64,000 bases of DNA from Avidesulfovibrio sp964369685 (GCA_964369685.1 CAYJFB010000009.1:1-64000); one strand, 5' to 3'; positions 16,540-25,540 are shown, counted from the stretch's first letter. Numbers and translations: made by a program. The notes: generated from the letters alone by a model not told the origin.

Positions 16540-17508
16540 TTATTTAATCAAGCCAAGGTCTTTAAGAACAACAGTCAATTCATCGTATTGTACTTTCATT
16601 TCTTTGATCCATTCAGGTCCCGGAGTGAATTCAGCTGTGGCGTGCATGTTTTCCATCGCCTTAATGAAGCCGGGATCTTCGGTCACTTTTTTGGTGACTT
16701 CGGTCAGCTTGTCAATAACTTCTTGCGGTGCGCCTTTCGGCAAAGCGATACCGCCCCAGCCATAGTAACTGCCGGCATAGCCTTGTTCGGCAAAAGTCGG
16801 TGCATCGGGAAAGGTTTCACTTTTGGTACCGATAGCTAAAATTTTCAACTTATCGGCAGAAACCATAGATGCATAAACTTGTGGGAAGAGGAAAGAAATA
16901 TTGGCATGACCGCCCATCACCGCCGAAGCCGCAGCAGGACTGCCTGCAAACTCAACGTGCTTCACATCGACATCATTTTTTAACTGCCAATCACGCATAG
17001 CGAAAGAAAGCCATGTTCCGGCACTGGGGCTTGCAAACGTTCTTTCACCGGGATGTTGTTTTGCATCAGCGGCAAAGTCTTTCAGATTTTTCCACGGTGC
17101 ATCGGGTGCAGCCACAACAGCACAGTTGGCAACCATGATGCGTGCGATATAATCAAAGCTGTCAAAGGAATAGCCGGCTTGTTTAAGTTGCGGCAGAACA
17201 ATATTGGGGCCTGCTTGGGCGATATAGAGCGTATAGCCGTCGGGTTTGGCTTTCGCGGCAAAGAGAGTACCCGTAAGGCCTCCACCGCCGGTTTTATTGA
17301 CCACAACAATGGGTTGATCCAGATGTTTTTTGGCAAATTCAGCCCACACGCGTGCCGTCAAGTCGGCATCACCGCCGGGTGCAAAACCCACAATGATTTG
17401 AATGGGTTTTGTCGGATAGGCTGCTTGTGCGGAAGACGTCATGCTCGGTGCACACAGCAGCGCTAAAGCGCCCACGCCAAAAAGAATTGTTTTAAGCGTT
17501 CTAAACAT
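16540..17508 (-). CDS. Tripartite tricarboxylate transporter substrate-binding protein (TctC/Bug)
   Basis: Periplasmic binding protein of about 322 residues. It starts MFRTLKTILFGVGALALLC with a signal peptide ending near SSAQA|AYPTKP, then the Bug-family opening YPTKPIQIIVGFAPGGDADL, where the Gly-rich loop binds a carboxylate. VVNKTGGGG, the Bug phrase AKAKPDGYTLYI and a C-terminal FTPGPEWIKEM follow. ATG 17508 has GGAG ten bases upstream; the frame extends to 17592 without support. It should capture the acid imported by the TctAB pair upstream. The adjacent oxidoreductase suggests that the ligand is an amino or imino acid derivative; this is inference. Confidence 0.88.
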   Translation of the reverse strand: MFRTLKTILFGVGALALLCAPSMTSSAQAAYPTKPIQIIVGFAPGGDADLTARVWAEFAKKHLDQPIVVVNKTGGGGLTGTLFAAKAKPDGYTLYIAQAGPNIVLPQLKQAGYSFDSFDYIARIMVANCAVVAAPDAPWKNLKDFAADAKQHPGERTFASPSAGTWLSFAMRDWQLKNDVDVKHVEFAGSPAAASAVMGGHANISFLFPQVYASMVSADKLKILAIGTKSETFPDAPTFAEQGYAGSYYGWGGIALPKGAPQEVIDKLTEVTKKVTEDPGFIKAMENMHATAEFTPGPEWIKEMKVQYDELTVVLKDLGLIK

Positions 17509-17594
17509 ACTCTTTACACTCCAATGTTGTAGGTGACGATGAGCAGGATAACCGTGACTAAACCTGTTGTCCTGCTCACACAGTGTTGACAACG

Positions 17595-17801
17595 TTAGTT
17601 GTTGTTTGAACCTTTATCTTTTGTATCGGGGTTGTGGTGTGATTGAGAAGTGCCTTCATCTTTTGTATCGGGGTTGTGGTGTGATTGTTCGACAGTATCA
17701 AACAGCATACTGCTTTGTGCCGTAACAGGCATGCTCAATCCGCCAATCAATACCAGTGAACAAAGACCAAAAAGAACTGTTTTAAAAGAAACGTGTGTCA
17801 T
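17595..17801 (-). CDS. Small secreted peptide with two SHHNPDTKD repeats
   Basis: A 68-residue product from ATG 17801, with GGAG seven bases ahead. Residues 1-27 are a good signal peptide (KTVLFGLCSLVLIGGLSMPVTA|QSS). The mature part is only about 40 residues and holds two copies of QSHHNPDTKD(E/K)G, ending SNNN. The leader resembles the leader of the TctC protein just downstream (KTILFGVGALALL), which suggests it arose from a tctC leader or a partial duplication. His/Asp-rich repeats could bind metal. No known family; it may be a genuine small periplasmic protein or a decaying fragment. Confidence 0.6.
   Translation of the reverse strand: MTHVSFKTVLFGLCSLVLIGGLSMPVTAQSSMLFDTVEQSHHNPDTKDEGTSQSHHNPDTKDKGSNNN
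17608..17692 (-). repeat. Two 42-nt tandem repeats in small secreted peptide gene
   Basis: Two nearly identical direct repeats sharing the core TTTTGTATCGGGGTTGTGG on the plus strand; they encode the SHHNPDTKD units of the peptide. The near identity of the copies at DNA level suggests a recent duplication. Confidence 0.75.
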
Positions 17802-17926
17802 GATGTTACTCCATCGTCTTGAGGTTGACGCCGACACCGTGAAACGCTGTATTGCATCTTTATGACAACTCGTATTGCGTACTGTATGAATAGGAGTTGA
17901 CGCGTCACGAAAGGCAAAAAGGCAAT

Positions 17927-19444
17927 TTAGTGTGAGTCGACTGCAGCGTCGGTCACAGCTTTTTTTGTTTCACGTCGACGAGCCTTCATAATACTGATGA
18001 TTGAAGCAACGATCAATAATAAAAGCGTTGCTGAACCGGGTCTTTTGAATAATACGGTTAAATCACCGTTGGAGAGGTTCATGACTTGTTCAAAAGCGGT
18101 TTCTAAAAGGGGACTGAGAATAAATCCGATAATCATGGGGCCCGGGCTGAATTGAAAACGTCGCATACCGTAACCAATAATGCCAAACATGATCAGACAG
18201 AAAATATCAAACAGGCTTTGGTTAATAGAATAAGTGCCGACAAAGGCAAAAATGGTCACAACAGAAAAGATGATGTGTTTGGGCATTTGGCTGATGCGAA
18301 TCCATGCTCTAAAGCCAAATTTTGCAATAAAATACATAAGAATATCACAAATAATGAGTGAACCAAAAATACCGTAAACAACTGTTGTGTTTTCAAAGAA
18401 GATGTTTGGGCCCGGTGTGATGCCTTGAATGAGAAACGCACCCATCAAGATGGCGGTCACGTCGTCGCCGGGGATCCCCAAGGTGAGCAGAGGGATCATG
18501 GCAGAGCCTGTGGTTGCGTTGTTTGCGGCTTCGGGAGCCATAACGCCCTCGACCATACCGGTACCAAATTTTTCCGGCGTTTTCGAAGTCCTGCGTGCTT
18601 CAGAGTAGGCCATATACGCGGCAGGCGAGGCACCGAGTCCCGGCATGGCACCCAACAACGATCCGATGACAGACGAACGCAACAAGATAGGAATGGCATG
18701 CACAAATTCTTTCCATGTCAAACGACCGTTTTCTCCTGAAAGATCAAACTTGTCTTGCACATGTTTGGTCGCACCGATACAGGCTTGGTGAATGACTTCA
18801 GGCAAACACAAGAGACCGATAACCATAGGAATCAAGGCAAATCCTGCGGTCAGATAATCATTGCCAAAGGTAAAACGCATGGCACCCGTTGTGCCGGAAA
18901 CGCCGACAGTGGCAAGCAAGATGCCCAAGCCCGCACTAATCAAACCTTTGATGATTGAAGGGCCTGAAATACTGCCGACAACCGTCAGCGCCAAGATAAT
19001 CAAACACAACTGTTCGGCAGGCCCCACCTTCAAAGCCAAATACGATAACGGTGCCGCCACCAAAATCAACAAAACATTACTGAATGTGTCACCAAAGATC
19101 GAACCGACCAAGGCCGCATTGAGTCCTTTTCCTGCTTTTCCTTGTTGAGTAAGCGGGTATCCGTCCATGGCGGTACAGACAGCCGGCGGAGCCCCCGGTG
19201 TGTTTAACAACACGGCAGTGATCGACCCGCCAAACATGCTGGCTTTATAAATGCCAAGCAACATGGGAATACCGACAAGCGGTGAAACATAAAACGTTAA
19301 TGGCAATAAAATAGAAATCGCCATAATCCCTGAAATTCCCGGTATTGCCCCAAAAAGCAATCCCGTAAAAATGCCCAAGGCAATGGCGGCAATAGATTCA
19401 ATGGTCAAAATCGAAATTAAACCTGTCAGAATATCGGCAATCAT
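17927..19444 (-). CDS. Tripartite tricarboxylate transporter permease TctA
   Basis: Large permease of 505 residues with about 12 membrane helices. Hallmarks of the family are the N-terminal GLLFGAIPGISGIMAIS, the PG-rich LLNTPGAPPAVCTAMDGYPL loop (classic TctA signature), the second repeat LGAMPGLGASPAAYMAYSEA and APEAANNATTGSAMIPLLTLGIPG. It imports carboxylates with a TctB partner and a periplasmic TctC, driven by an ion gradient. GAGGGG lies nine bases before the ATG. It sits between tctB and the small peptide gene in a minus-strand operon. Confidence 0.92.
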   Translation of the reverse strand: MIADILTGLISILTIESIAAIALGIFTGLLFGAIPGISGIMAISILLPLTFYVSPLVGIPMLLGIYKASMFGGSITAVLLNTPGAPPAVCTAMDGYPLTQQGKAGKGLNAALVGSIFGDTFSNVLLILVAAPLSYLALKVGPAEQLCLIILALTVVGSISGPSIIKGLISAGLGILLATVGVSGTTGAMRFTFGNDYLTAGFALIPMVIGLLCLPEVIHQACIGATKHVQDKFDLSGENGRLTWKEFVHAIPILLRSSVIGSLLGAMPGLGASPAAYMAYSEARRTSKTPEKFGTGMVEGVMAPEAANNATTGSAMIPLLTLGIPGDDVTAILMGAFLIQGITPGPNIFFENTTVVYGIFGSLIICDILMYFIAKFGFRAWIRISQMPKHIIFSVVTIFAFVGTYSINQSLFDIFCLIMFGIIGYGMRRFQFSPGPMIIGFILSPLLETAFEQVMNLSNGDLTVLFKRPGSATLLLLIVASIISIMKARRRETKKAVTDAAVDSH

Positions 19445-19486
19445 GGATTCACCCCTCGTAAGCTCATTGTGTCCATATAATTGTAT

Positions 19487-19999
19487 TTATTCAAACAACA
19501 CACCTGTCGGAAGAATGATTTGCATAAATTCAAAAGTCGCGTAATCCACAATATACGCAAAAAGAACATAACTCACCGCACCAAGTACCTTGCGTTCCAA
19601 ACCTAACATTAAAGAAACAAAAAACATGATAATGGGCGTAGAATAAAGAAAACCGATATAATAAAAACCGAGAAGATACATGAATAATAAAAACAGATAG
19701 GCAAGCAAAGCATACGAACTGCCTGATTCTTCTCTGGCCATTTGGAGCATGATTCGTTCTTCGTCAACCTCTCCGCGTAACAAATGTCTGAGAGCGACAA
19801 AAGTTTGTCCTAAAAAAATAAGACTTGCGACAAGCATGATGCCGGCAATCGACGTGGGAAAAAAAGACGGTTTTAACGTAGAAGGCAAGGTTTCAATAAT
19901 CCATGAATCGGCATTGAAAAACACGCTTGTAAACAACAACACAAGCGTAAAGCTCAACGCCACTTCACAATACACATTTCTGCGTAAAAATCTGATCAT
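19487..19999 (-). CDS. Tripartite tricarboxylate transporter small subunit TctB
   Basis: Four-helix membrane protein of 170 residues, starting MIRFLRRN at ATG 19999, with AAGGAG nine bases upstream; the frame is open further back without a signal. The region ADSWIIETLPSTLKPSFFPTS is the TctB pattern, with a conserved FFP motif after helix 1. First gene of the operon; the gap to tctA is about 40 bases. The 5' leader from the candidate sigma-54 promoter would be about 150 bases. Confidence 0.85.
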   Translation of the reverse strand: MIRFLRRNVYCEVALSFTLVLLFTSVFFNADSWIIETLPSTLKPSFFPTSIAGIMLVASLIFLGQTFVALRHLLRGEVDEERIMLQMAREESGSSYALLAYLFLLFMYLLGFYYIGFLYSTPIIMFFVSLMLGLERKVLGAVSYVLFAYIVDYATFEFMQIILPTGVLFE

Positions 20000-20067
20000 T
20001 CGCACACACTCCTTGTCGGTTGGAGGCTGAATAAAATGATAACTCAAAAATGACTTTTGTTTTATTC

Positions 20068-20366
20068 TGTTACACAGTCTTCTACCAAAGCGTGATTGAT
20101 TCAATAGGCGCCGTATACTCGGGTAGAGAATACAATCTTCAAGTCATTTTTCGCCGTTTTCACTAAGCAAATAATGTTCCTGTTTTGTAACATCTTGTTT
20201 TATATTAAAAAAATAAAATACTGTTTTGAAAAAAAGGTTTTCTTTTTCTCATTATGTTTTATATTGTTACACAGTATTATGATAAAAGATATTGTTTTTT
20301 AAAATCATGATGGTAACATATACATATAATTTATAAAAAATCACAATGTAAAAAAAAGTTACAATG
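20068..20366. promoter_or_regulatory. Cluster of GTTACA/TGTAAC half-sites between activator and operon
   Basis: The 390-bp divergent spacer carries TGTTACACAGT twice, at 20068-20078 and 20265-20275, as exact 11-mers. It also has TGTAACA (20186-20192), GGTAACA (20312-20318), ACAATGTAA (20343-20351) and GTTACAATG (20358-20366). Repeated sites upstream of a -24/-12 promoter and next to a sigma-54 activator gene are what one expects of enhancer sites for that activator. The last two lie just upstream of the activator gene and could serve autoregulation. Binding itself is inference. Confidence 0.5.
20165..20182 (-). promoter_or_regulatory. Candidate sigma-54 (-24/-12) promoter for TTT/oxidoreductase operon
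   Basis: On the minus strand the sequence reads CAGGAACATTATTTGCTT: GG, then ten bases, then GC, with TTTGCT at -12 and GGAAC at -24. The invariant GG and GC and their spacing match; two less conserved -24 positions do not. It faces tctB, 165 bases upstream of its start, and lies opposite a sigma-54 activator gene. Confidence 0.5.
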
Positions 20367-20389
20367 TCCGTTTTTTTACAGGAGTCGAC

Positions 20390-22294
20390 ATGTTAAGAGC
20401 GTTACACAATCTTCCCGAGTTACAAGAGGCAATCAAGCGTTCTCATGATCGTTCGCGCGAGTACGGTGTTGATCCAAATCTTGACGGTGCATCTGAAAGC
20501 TTACGTCTAAGCGAGCAGGCATTGAACGCGCACAGAGCGTCTCTTGAGCCGTTCTACAGTATTGCTCGAGAACGGATCGACACGTTGTATGAGCTTTTGG
20601 CGGGAACAGGTTTTTGTATGGCTTTGACGGATAATACAGGATACATTTTGTATGTTGTGGGTGATGCTGAGTTGATTGAGCATTTCAAGCGCAGGCGTTG
20701 TGTTCCCGGGTATCGTTGGACGGAGCGCGATGTCGGCACATGTGCCATAGGTCTTGCCTTGGCGGAGCGGATTCCTGTTTTTATTCCGGGGGAGTGCATG
20801 TATTCTAATTATGTGCATCAAATAAGTAATGCAGGTTCCCCTATTTTCGTTCCTGAGAGTGAAGAGATTCTGGGTACGATTGTCATCAGCGGAAAAACTG
20901 AAAACATGAATTTTCACACATTAGGTCTTGTCCAGCTTACGGCAGAGACCGTAACCTCACAATTGCTTGAGCGATTGCGCAATCGGGAAATGGCGATCAA
21001 GCACCAATATATGCAGGCGTTGTTGGAATCGGATTCTCGCGGCATCATTACCGTGAATCACGACGGACACATCGTCCATGCAAACAGTAAAGCCCTTATG
21101 CTTTTGGCTTTACCGCCAAAATATGAAGGCTTGGCTTTTGAAGAAGTGATTGGTGAAAAGATTCCGATCAACAGATACTTGAAGTCAGGCAAAGGATTTA
21201 CGTCGCGGGAGGTACATATGCGTCGCAGCAGTGTTACGCACTATGCATCTCTTGATCCCATTCAGATCGAAAACAAAGAAATTGTCGGCGGTTTATTTAC
21301 CATATTTGAAAAAAAAGAAATGATGCGTATGGCTGTGGAAATGACGGGCACGCAACCGCATTTCACGTTTGACGCCATTTTGGGCAAGAGTGAACGCATA
21401 CAAGAGGCCTTGCGCATGGCACAAAAAGCTGCCGAAAGTGAAGCTTCGGTGTTACTTGTTGGTGAAACAGGTACAGGAAAAGAACTTTTTGCTCAATCTA
21501 TTCATAATCATGGCGAACGCCACTCAAGGCCTTTTGTGGCGATCAATTGCGGTGCCATTCCCAAAGAGTTATTGGAAAGTGAATTATTTGGCTATGAGGA
21601 AGGGGCGTTCACAGGCGCACAACGAGGCGGACGCCCGGGGAAGCTTGAGCTTGCGGATGGCGGAACATTGTTTCTTGACGAAATCGGTGACATGCCTTTT
21701 GAGATGCAAGTCAAGCTGTTGCGAGTATTGCAGTCCGGTGAAGTGCAACGTGTGGGGAGTTTACAGACAATACAGGTCAGTTTACGGGTGATCGCCGCAA
21801 CGAACAAACAGCTTGAAGAAGCCATTGGCCGACAAGAATTTCGTGAAGACTTGTATTATCGGATCAGCACATTTCATATAACAATTCCCTCGTTACGCGA
21901 GCGAGATGGCGACGTGTTGTTGTTGGCACAATATTTTATTCAACGGCTTGAATCGCGGAGAAACAAAAGCATTGCTCCCTTGCCTCAATCAACAATTGAT
22001 TTGTTGCAACATTATTCGTGGCCGGGGAATATTCGGCAACTTGAAAGTGCTGTGGAGCGCGCCGTGCATTTGACGGAAAACAACGTGTTGCTTCCCGAAC
22101 ACTTTGGCCTTGGCATGGTTTTGCCGCCATTGAATATTGATGACGTGACGTGCATCCGCACCATTCGAGAGATGGAACAACAATTGATTGCTCAAACCTT
22201 GCATTACTGTGCAGGCAATATCAAAAAAACGGCAGAGCTTCTTGGCATCAGTCGTCCGACGTTATATCGTAAAATAGATGAATATAAATTATGA
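20390..22294 (+). CDS. Sigma-54-dependent transcriptional activator with GAF and PAS sensor domains (AcoR/DhaR-like)
   Basis: 634 residues. The N-terminal 60-210 region resembles a GAF sensor of the AcoR class, with YRWTERDVGTCAIGLALAE and IPVFIPGECMYSNYVHQISN (the W.E...GTNAIG-type motif). A PAS domain follows at about 215-320 (DSRGIITVNHDGHIVHANSKA). The AAA+ sigma-54 domain has GETGTGKE near 357, GAFTGA near 404 and FLDEIGD. The C-terminal HTH is IKKTAELLGISRPTLYRKI. There is no receiver domain, so it senses a small ligand directly rather than a kinase. It is transcribed divergently from the tctBAC-oxidoreductase genes and is the obvious candidate for their activator, probably sensing the imported substrate. 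Confidence 0.9.
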   Translation: MLRALHNLPELQEAIKRSHDRSREYGVDPNLDGASESLRLSEQALNAHRASLEPFYSIARERIDTLYELLAGTGFCMALTDNTGYILYVVGDAELIEHFKRRRCVPGYRWTERDVGTCAIGLALAERIPVFIPGECMYSNYVHQISNAGSPIFVPESEEILGTIVISGKTENMNFHTLGLVQLTAETVTSQLLERLRNREMAIKHQYMQALLESDSRGIITVNHDGHIVHANSKALMLLALPPKYEGLAFEEVIGEKIPINRYLKSGKGFTSREVHMRRSSVTHYASLDPIQIENKEIVGGLFTIFEKKEMMRMAVEMTGTQPHFTFDAILGKSERIQEALRMAQKAAESEASVLLVGETGTGKELFAQSIHNHGERHSRPFVAINCGAIPKELLESELFGYEEGAFTGAQRGGRPGKLELADGGTLFLDEIGDMPFEMQVKLLRVLQSGEVQRVGSLQTIQVSLRVIAATNKQLEEAIGRQEFREDLYYRISTFHITIPSLRERDGDVLLLAQYFIQRLESRRNKSIAPLPQSTIDLLQHYSWPGNIRQLESAVERAVHLTENNVLLPEHFGLGMVLPPLNIDDVTCIRTIREMEQQLIAQTLHYCAGNIKKTAELLGISRPTLYRKIDEYKL

Positions 22295-22764
22295 AACGGC
22301 TTTTTTTCCAAGTAAATAAGTGTGCTTTTGTGAAACATTTATTCACACTCACGCTTTGTTTTTGACACTTTTTGTCCTTATTACTATTACGAACCAATAT
22401 TGATAAACAAAAAAAATAAGCTCTGTTTTTCCGTATGATTAGCATAAAATCTTACTATAATCTATTCATTTCTTTCTCTTTTTTAAAGATTGACCACGCT
22501 CGTTTTGGGGGGTATCTTACATGTTGTCGGCGTCTTTTCTTATGAAAGACCTTGTCTTTTTGTAATGCTACACTATATACATTTAGGTATATTTATTCTC
22601 TTTTGCATTTGCCGTTCTTTTTTATTTTACCTTCATGACACACACTCAAGCAGGTTGTTGTATCCTGCACAATATATACTCCTGAAGAGGCAAGTCAGTC
22701 CTCAACGTGAACCTTAGGGTACGCAGCGTCTTTGTATCGTGTTGTACCGTCTTGGAGAATATGT
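22295..22764. other. 470-bp intergenic region upstream of nrdD
   Basis: Follows the activator gene and carries the 5' region of nrdD. It is AT-rich, with two NrdR-box-like sequences (22570-22585 and 22667-22682) and a small hairpin GCAGG-TTGTTGTAT-CCTGC at 22650-22668. No gene with a ribosome binding site is seen. Confidence 0.45.
22570..22682. promoter_or_regulatory. Two possible NrdR boxes upstream of nrdD
   Basis: ACACTATATACATTTA (22570-22585) and GCACAATATATACTCC (22667-22682) each match 12 of 16 positions of the NrdR consensus ACACWATATATWGTGT. NrdR represses ribonucleotide reductase genes in many bacteria, usually through two boxes. Here they are about 97 bp apart, wider than usual, and both are weakest in their right halves, so the call is tentative. 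Confidence 0.35.
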
Positions 22765-25089
22765 ATGACAAAATTTATTCGTAAACGCGATTCTCGTCTT
22801 GTTGCTTTTGACAAGCAAAAAATCGCGGAGGCCATTTTCCGTGCCGCAAAAGCGCAAAGCGGTACCAACCGTGATACGGCCATGTTGTTGGCCGAACAAG
22901 TGACCGATCGCTTAAAAAAACTTTATCCTTCGGGCGAACCGACGGTTGAAGAAGTGCAGGATTTGGTTGAAAAAGTCTTGATAAAAGCGGGACATGCCCG
23001 TACTGCCAAAGCCTATATTTTGTATCGTAATGAACGCACACGAGTGCGTGAAATGAAAACACGATTGATGTCGACGTTCCATGAGTTGTCTTTTAAAGAC
23101 GCCAGCGAAAATGATCTCAAACGCGAAAATGCCAACATCAACGGCGATACCGCAATGGGGACGATGTTGAAATACGGCAGTGAAGCCGCCAAACATTTTT
23201 ATGAAATATTTTTGCTCGATCCAAAACACATTCAAGCACATAAAGAAGGCGACATCCATATTCACGACATGGATTTTTTTTCTTTAACCACAACGTGTTG
23301 TCAAATCGACATTAAAGAGCTTTTTGCAGGTGGTTTCAATACGGGGCACGGCTATTTGCGTGAACCAAACAGCATTCAAAGCACCAGTGCTTTGGCTTGT
23401 ATTGCCATTCAATCCAATCAAAATGATCAACACGGCGGACAAAGCATTCCAAATTTTGATTACGGAATGGCTCCCGGTGTGGCCAAAAGCTATTTGAAAA
23501 ACTTGTTGCATGTGCTCTCCATGCGTGACGAAGGCACCGAAGAGCAACGCGACAATCTGAAAACCGCACTTGAGGCCTATCGTTCCACACATGACTCTAT
23601 GCTGGACGAACAAGGTCAAGCGTTTTGTTGTGCGCTTCTGCAAGCAGAATTACCCGATGTCGATGCCGAACGTGTGATGGAAAAAGCCCTCGCACGAACC
23701 GAAAAAGACACCTATCAAGCGATGGAAGGCCTTGTTCACAATTTGAACACCATGCATAGCCGAGCGGGAGCACAAATCCCTTTCAGTTCGATCAATTATG
23801 GTACCGACACCACCCCTGAAGGTCGTATGGTGATCAGAAACGTGTTGTTGGCGACTGAAGCAGGGCTCGGCAACGGGGAAACACCGATTTTTCCGATTCA
23901 TATTTTTAAAGTGAAAGAAGGCATCAGCTATAATCCCGGCGATCCCAATCACGATTTGTTTCAGTTGGCTTGTCGAGTTTCTGCGAAACGCCTGTTTCCC
24001 AATTTTTCATTTTTGGATGCACCGTTTAATGCGGCATATTATAAAGACGGTCGCCCTGAAACAGAGATTGCCTATATGGGATGCCGTACGCGTGTTGTCG
24101 GCAACGTGCACGATCCCGAACGTGAAATTGTCAACGGGCGAGGGAATTTAAGTTTTACTTCGATCAATTTACCGCGCTTAGGGTTATTGCACCGCGGTGA
24201 TCCAGACGGTTTTTTTGCGGCTTTTGATGAACGTATTTCATTGGTTTTTAACCAACTTCGAGAACGACTTGAAATTCAAAGTGCCAAAAAATGCAAAAAT
24301 TATCCGTTTCTTATGGGGCAAGGCATCTGGCTTGATTCCAAGCATCTGGGGCCTGAAGACGAAGTTCGTGATGTGCTTAAACACGGCACATTAACGATAG
24401 GTTTTATTGGGTTGGCAGAATGCCTCAAAGCCTTGACGGGTAAACATCACGGAGAATCTCCCGAAGCACAAGCCTTGGGTCTCAGCATTATTGAGCATTT
24501 ACGCCAACGCGCCAATGAAGAAACACAAAAAACAAAACTGAATTATTCTGTGATCGCGACACCTGCAGAAGGGCTTTCCGGACGTTTTGTACAAATGGAT
24601 AAAAAACTTTTTGGCGAAATAACAGATATCACAGACCGTGATTACTACACCAATTCGTTTCATATCCCCGTGCATTTTCCCGTCAATGCACACACCAAAA
24701 TCTTTTTGGAGGCGCCATACCATGCGCTGACCAACGGCGGACATATTACCTATGTGGAAGTGGACGGTGATCCGACAAACAATCTGGAAGCCTTTGAATC
24801 AATCATCAGACATATGAAAGAACAAGGCGTGGGCTATGGATCAATCAATCATCCCGTAGATCGCGATCCGATTTGTGGCTATACAGGCATCATCAGCGAA
24901 GTGTGTCCACGGTGCGGACGCCTTGAATACCAACCGACGCCCAAAGACGGCCGTGGAAAAGAAATTGGTTTTGAACGCATTCGACGTATCACAGGCTACC
25001 TTGTAGGCACGCTTGATCGCTTTAATAACGCCAAACGACAAGAGGAAAGCCAACGCATCAAACACTGCCGTATGAATAATAACTGGTAA
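22765..25089 (+). CDS. nrdD: Anaerobic (class III) ribonucleoside-triphosphate reductase
   Basis: 774 residues; makes dNTPs under anoxia using a glycyl radical. Residues 1-90 are an ATP-cone allosteric domain (FIRKRDSRLVAFDKQKIAEAI). The core has the active-site region GDIHIHDMDF and TTTCCQIDI, and AGAQIPFSSINYG. Near residue 703 is the zinc-binding CGYTGIISEVCPRCGRLE. Near residue 744 is RRITGYLVGTLDRFN, where the RxxGY Gly is the likely radical site. ATG 22765 has GGAG just upstream. The activase NrdG is not adjacent, which is unusual because it often follows nrdD; it must be encoded elsewhere. Confidence 0.95.
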   Translation: MTKFIRKRDSRLVAFDKQKIAEAIFRAAKAQSGTNRDTAMLLAEQVTDRLKKLYPSGEPTVEEVQDLVEKVLIKAGHARTAKAYILYRNERTRVREMKTRLMSTFHELSFKDASENDLKRENANINGDTAMGTMLKYGSEAAKHFYEIFLLDPKHIQAHKEGDIHIHDMDFFSLTTTCCQIDIKELFAGGFNTGHGYLREPNSIQSTSALACIAIQSNQNDQHGGQSIPNFDYGMAPGVAKSYLKNLLHVLSMRDEGTEEQRDNLKTALEAYRSTHDSMLDEQGQAFCCALLQAELPDVDAERVMEKALARTEKDTYQAMEGLVHNLNTMHSRAGAQIPFSSINYGTDTTPEGRMVIRNVLLATEAGLGNGETPIFPIHIFKVKEGISYNPGDPNHDLFQLACRVSAKRLFPNFSFLDAPFNAAYYKDGRPETEIAYMGCRTRVVGNVHDPEREIVNGRGNLSFTSINLPRLGLLHRGDPDGFFAAFDERISLVFNQLRERLEIQSAKKCKNYPFLMGQGIWLDSKHLGPEDEVRDVLKHGTLTIGFIGLAECLKALTGKHHGESPEAQALGLSIIEHLRQRANEETQKTKLNYSVIATPAEGLSGRFVQMDKKLFGEITDITDRDYYTNSFHIPVHFPVNAHTKIFLEAPYHALTNGGHITYVEVDGDPTNNLEAFESIIRHMKEQGVGYGSINHPVDRDPICGYTGIISEVCPRCGRLEYQPTPKDGRGKEIGFERIRRITGYLVGTLDRFNNAKRQEESQRIKHCRMNNNW

Positions 25090-25113
25090 TTTTTATTGAA
25101 TTCTTTCTTAAGA

Positions 25114-25148
25114 AAGGGGGCTGGGGAAATGATTCCCCCAGCCCCCTT
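25114..25148 (+). terminator. nrdD terminator
   Basis: Strong GC stem AAGGGGGCTGGGG / CCCCAGCCCCCTT around an eight-base loop, 25 bases after the nrdD stop and followed by TTGATTTT. Confidence 0.75.
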
Positions 25149-25540
25149 GATTTTGCAACAAATAAAAAAGTTCGTGTTATTACCATCATCGGTACACTGA
25201 GAGCGTGTTCACATAAAATGATTTTTTGCATTCTATCCGTGACAAATTATAGAAATATGTATACATTAGAACAAGTTTATATTGGCTTTTCCTTTCCCAC
25301 TCTTTTTTTACCCTCCATTGACAAAATCATTAGATTTAGATAGATTTAAAACAATATATCTACATCTGTTTTTTTTAAAAATATATTATTCTTTAGTAAC
25401 TTTATTTATCTTAATTCAGAAAAAAGTCACTGAGAATAAAATATTTGCAAAAAAATGTGATCCACAGAAGAATCAAGAATCTATTTTTTACAATAAGCAA
25501 ACACACATTACTTTAATGATTGATTTTCATAAGGAGCATT
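25149..25540. other. Intergenic region with MITE fragment, upstream of second TTT operon
   Basis: After the nrdD terminator comes a truncated MITE left end (25201-25240), then about 290 bp of very AT-rich sequence leading to tctB. The promoter of the transporter genes must lie here, but I could not single one out. No gene is supported. Confidence 0.45.
25201..25240 (+). mobile_element. Truncated MITE, copy C (left end only)
   Basis: GAGCGTGTTCACATAAAATG followed by ATTTTTTGCATTCTATC matches the left end of the complete copies at 5931 and 33562. Similarity stops after about 40 bases, and there is no right end nearby, so this is a remnant. Confidence 0.7.
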
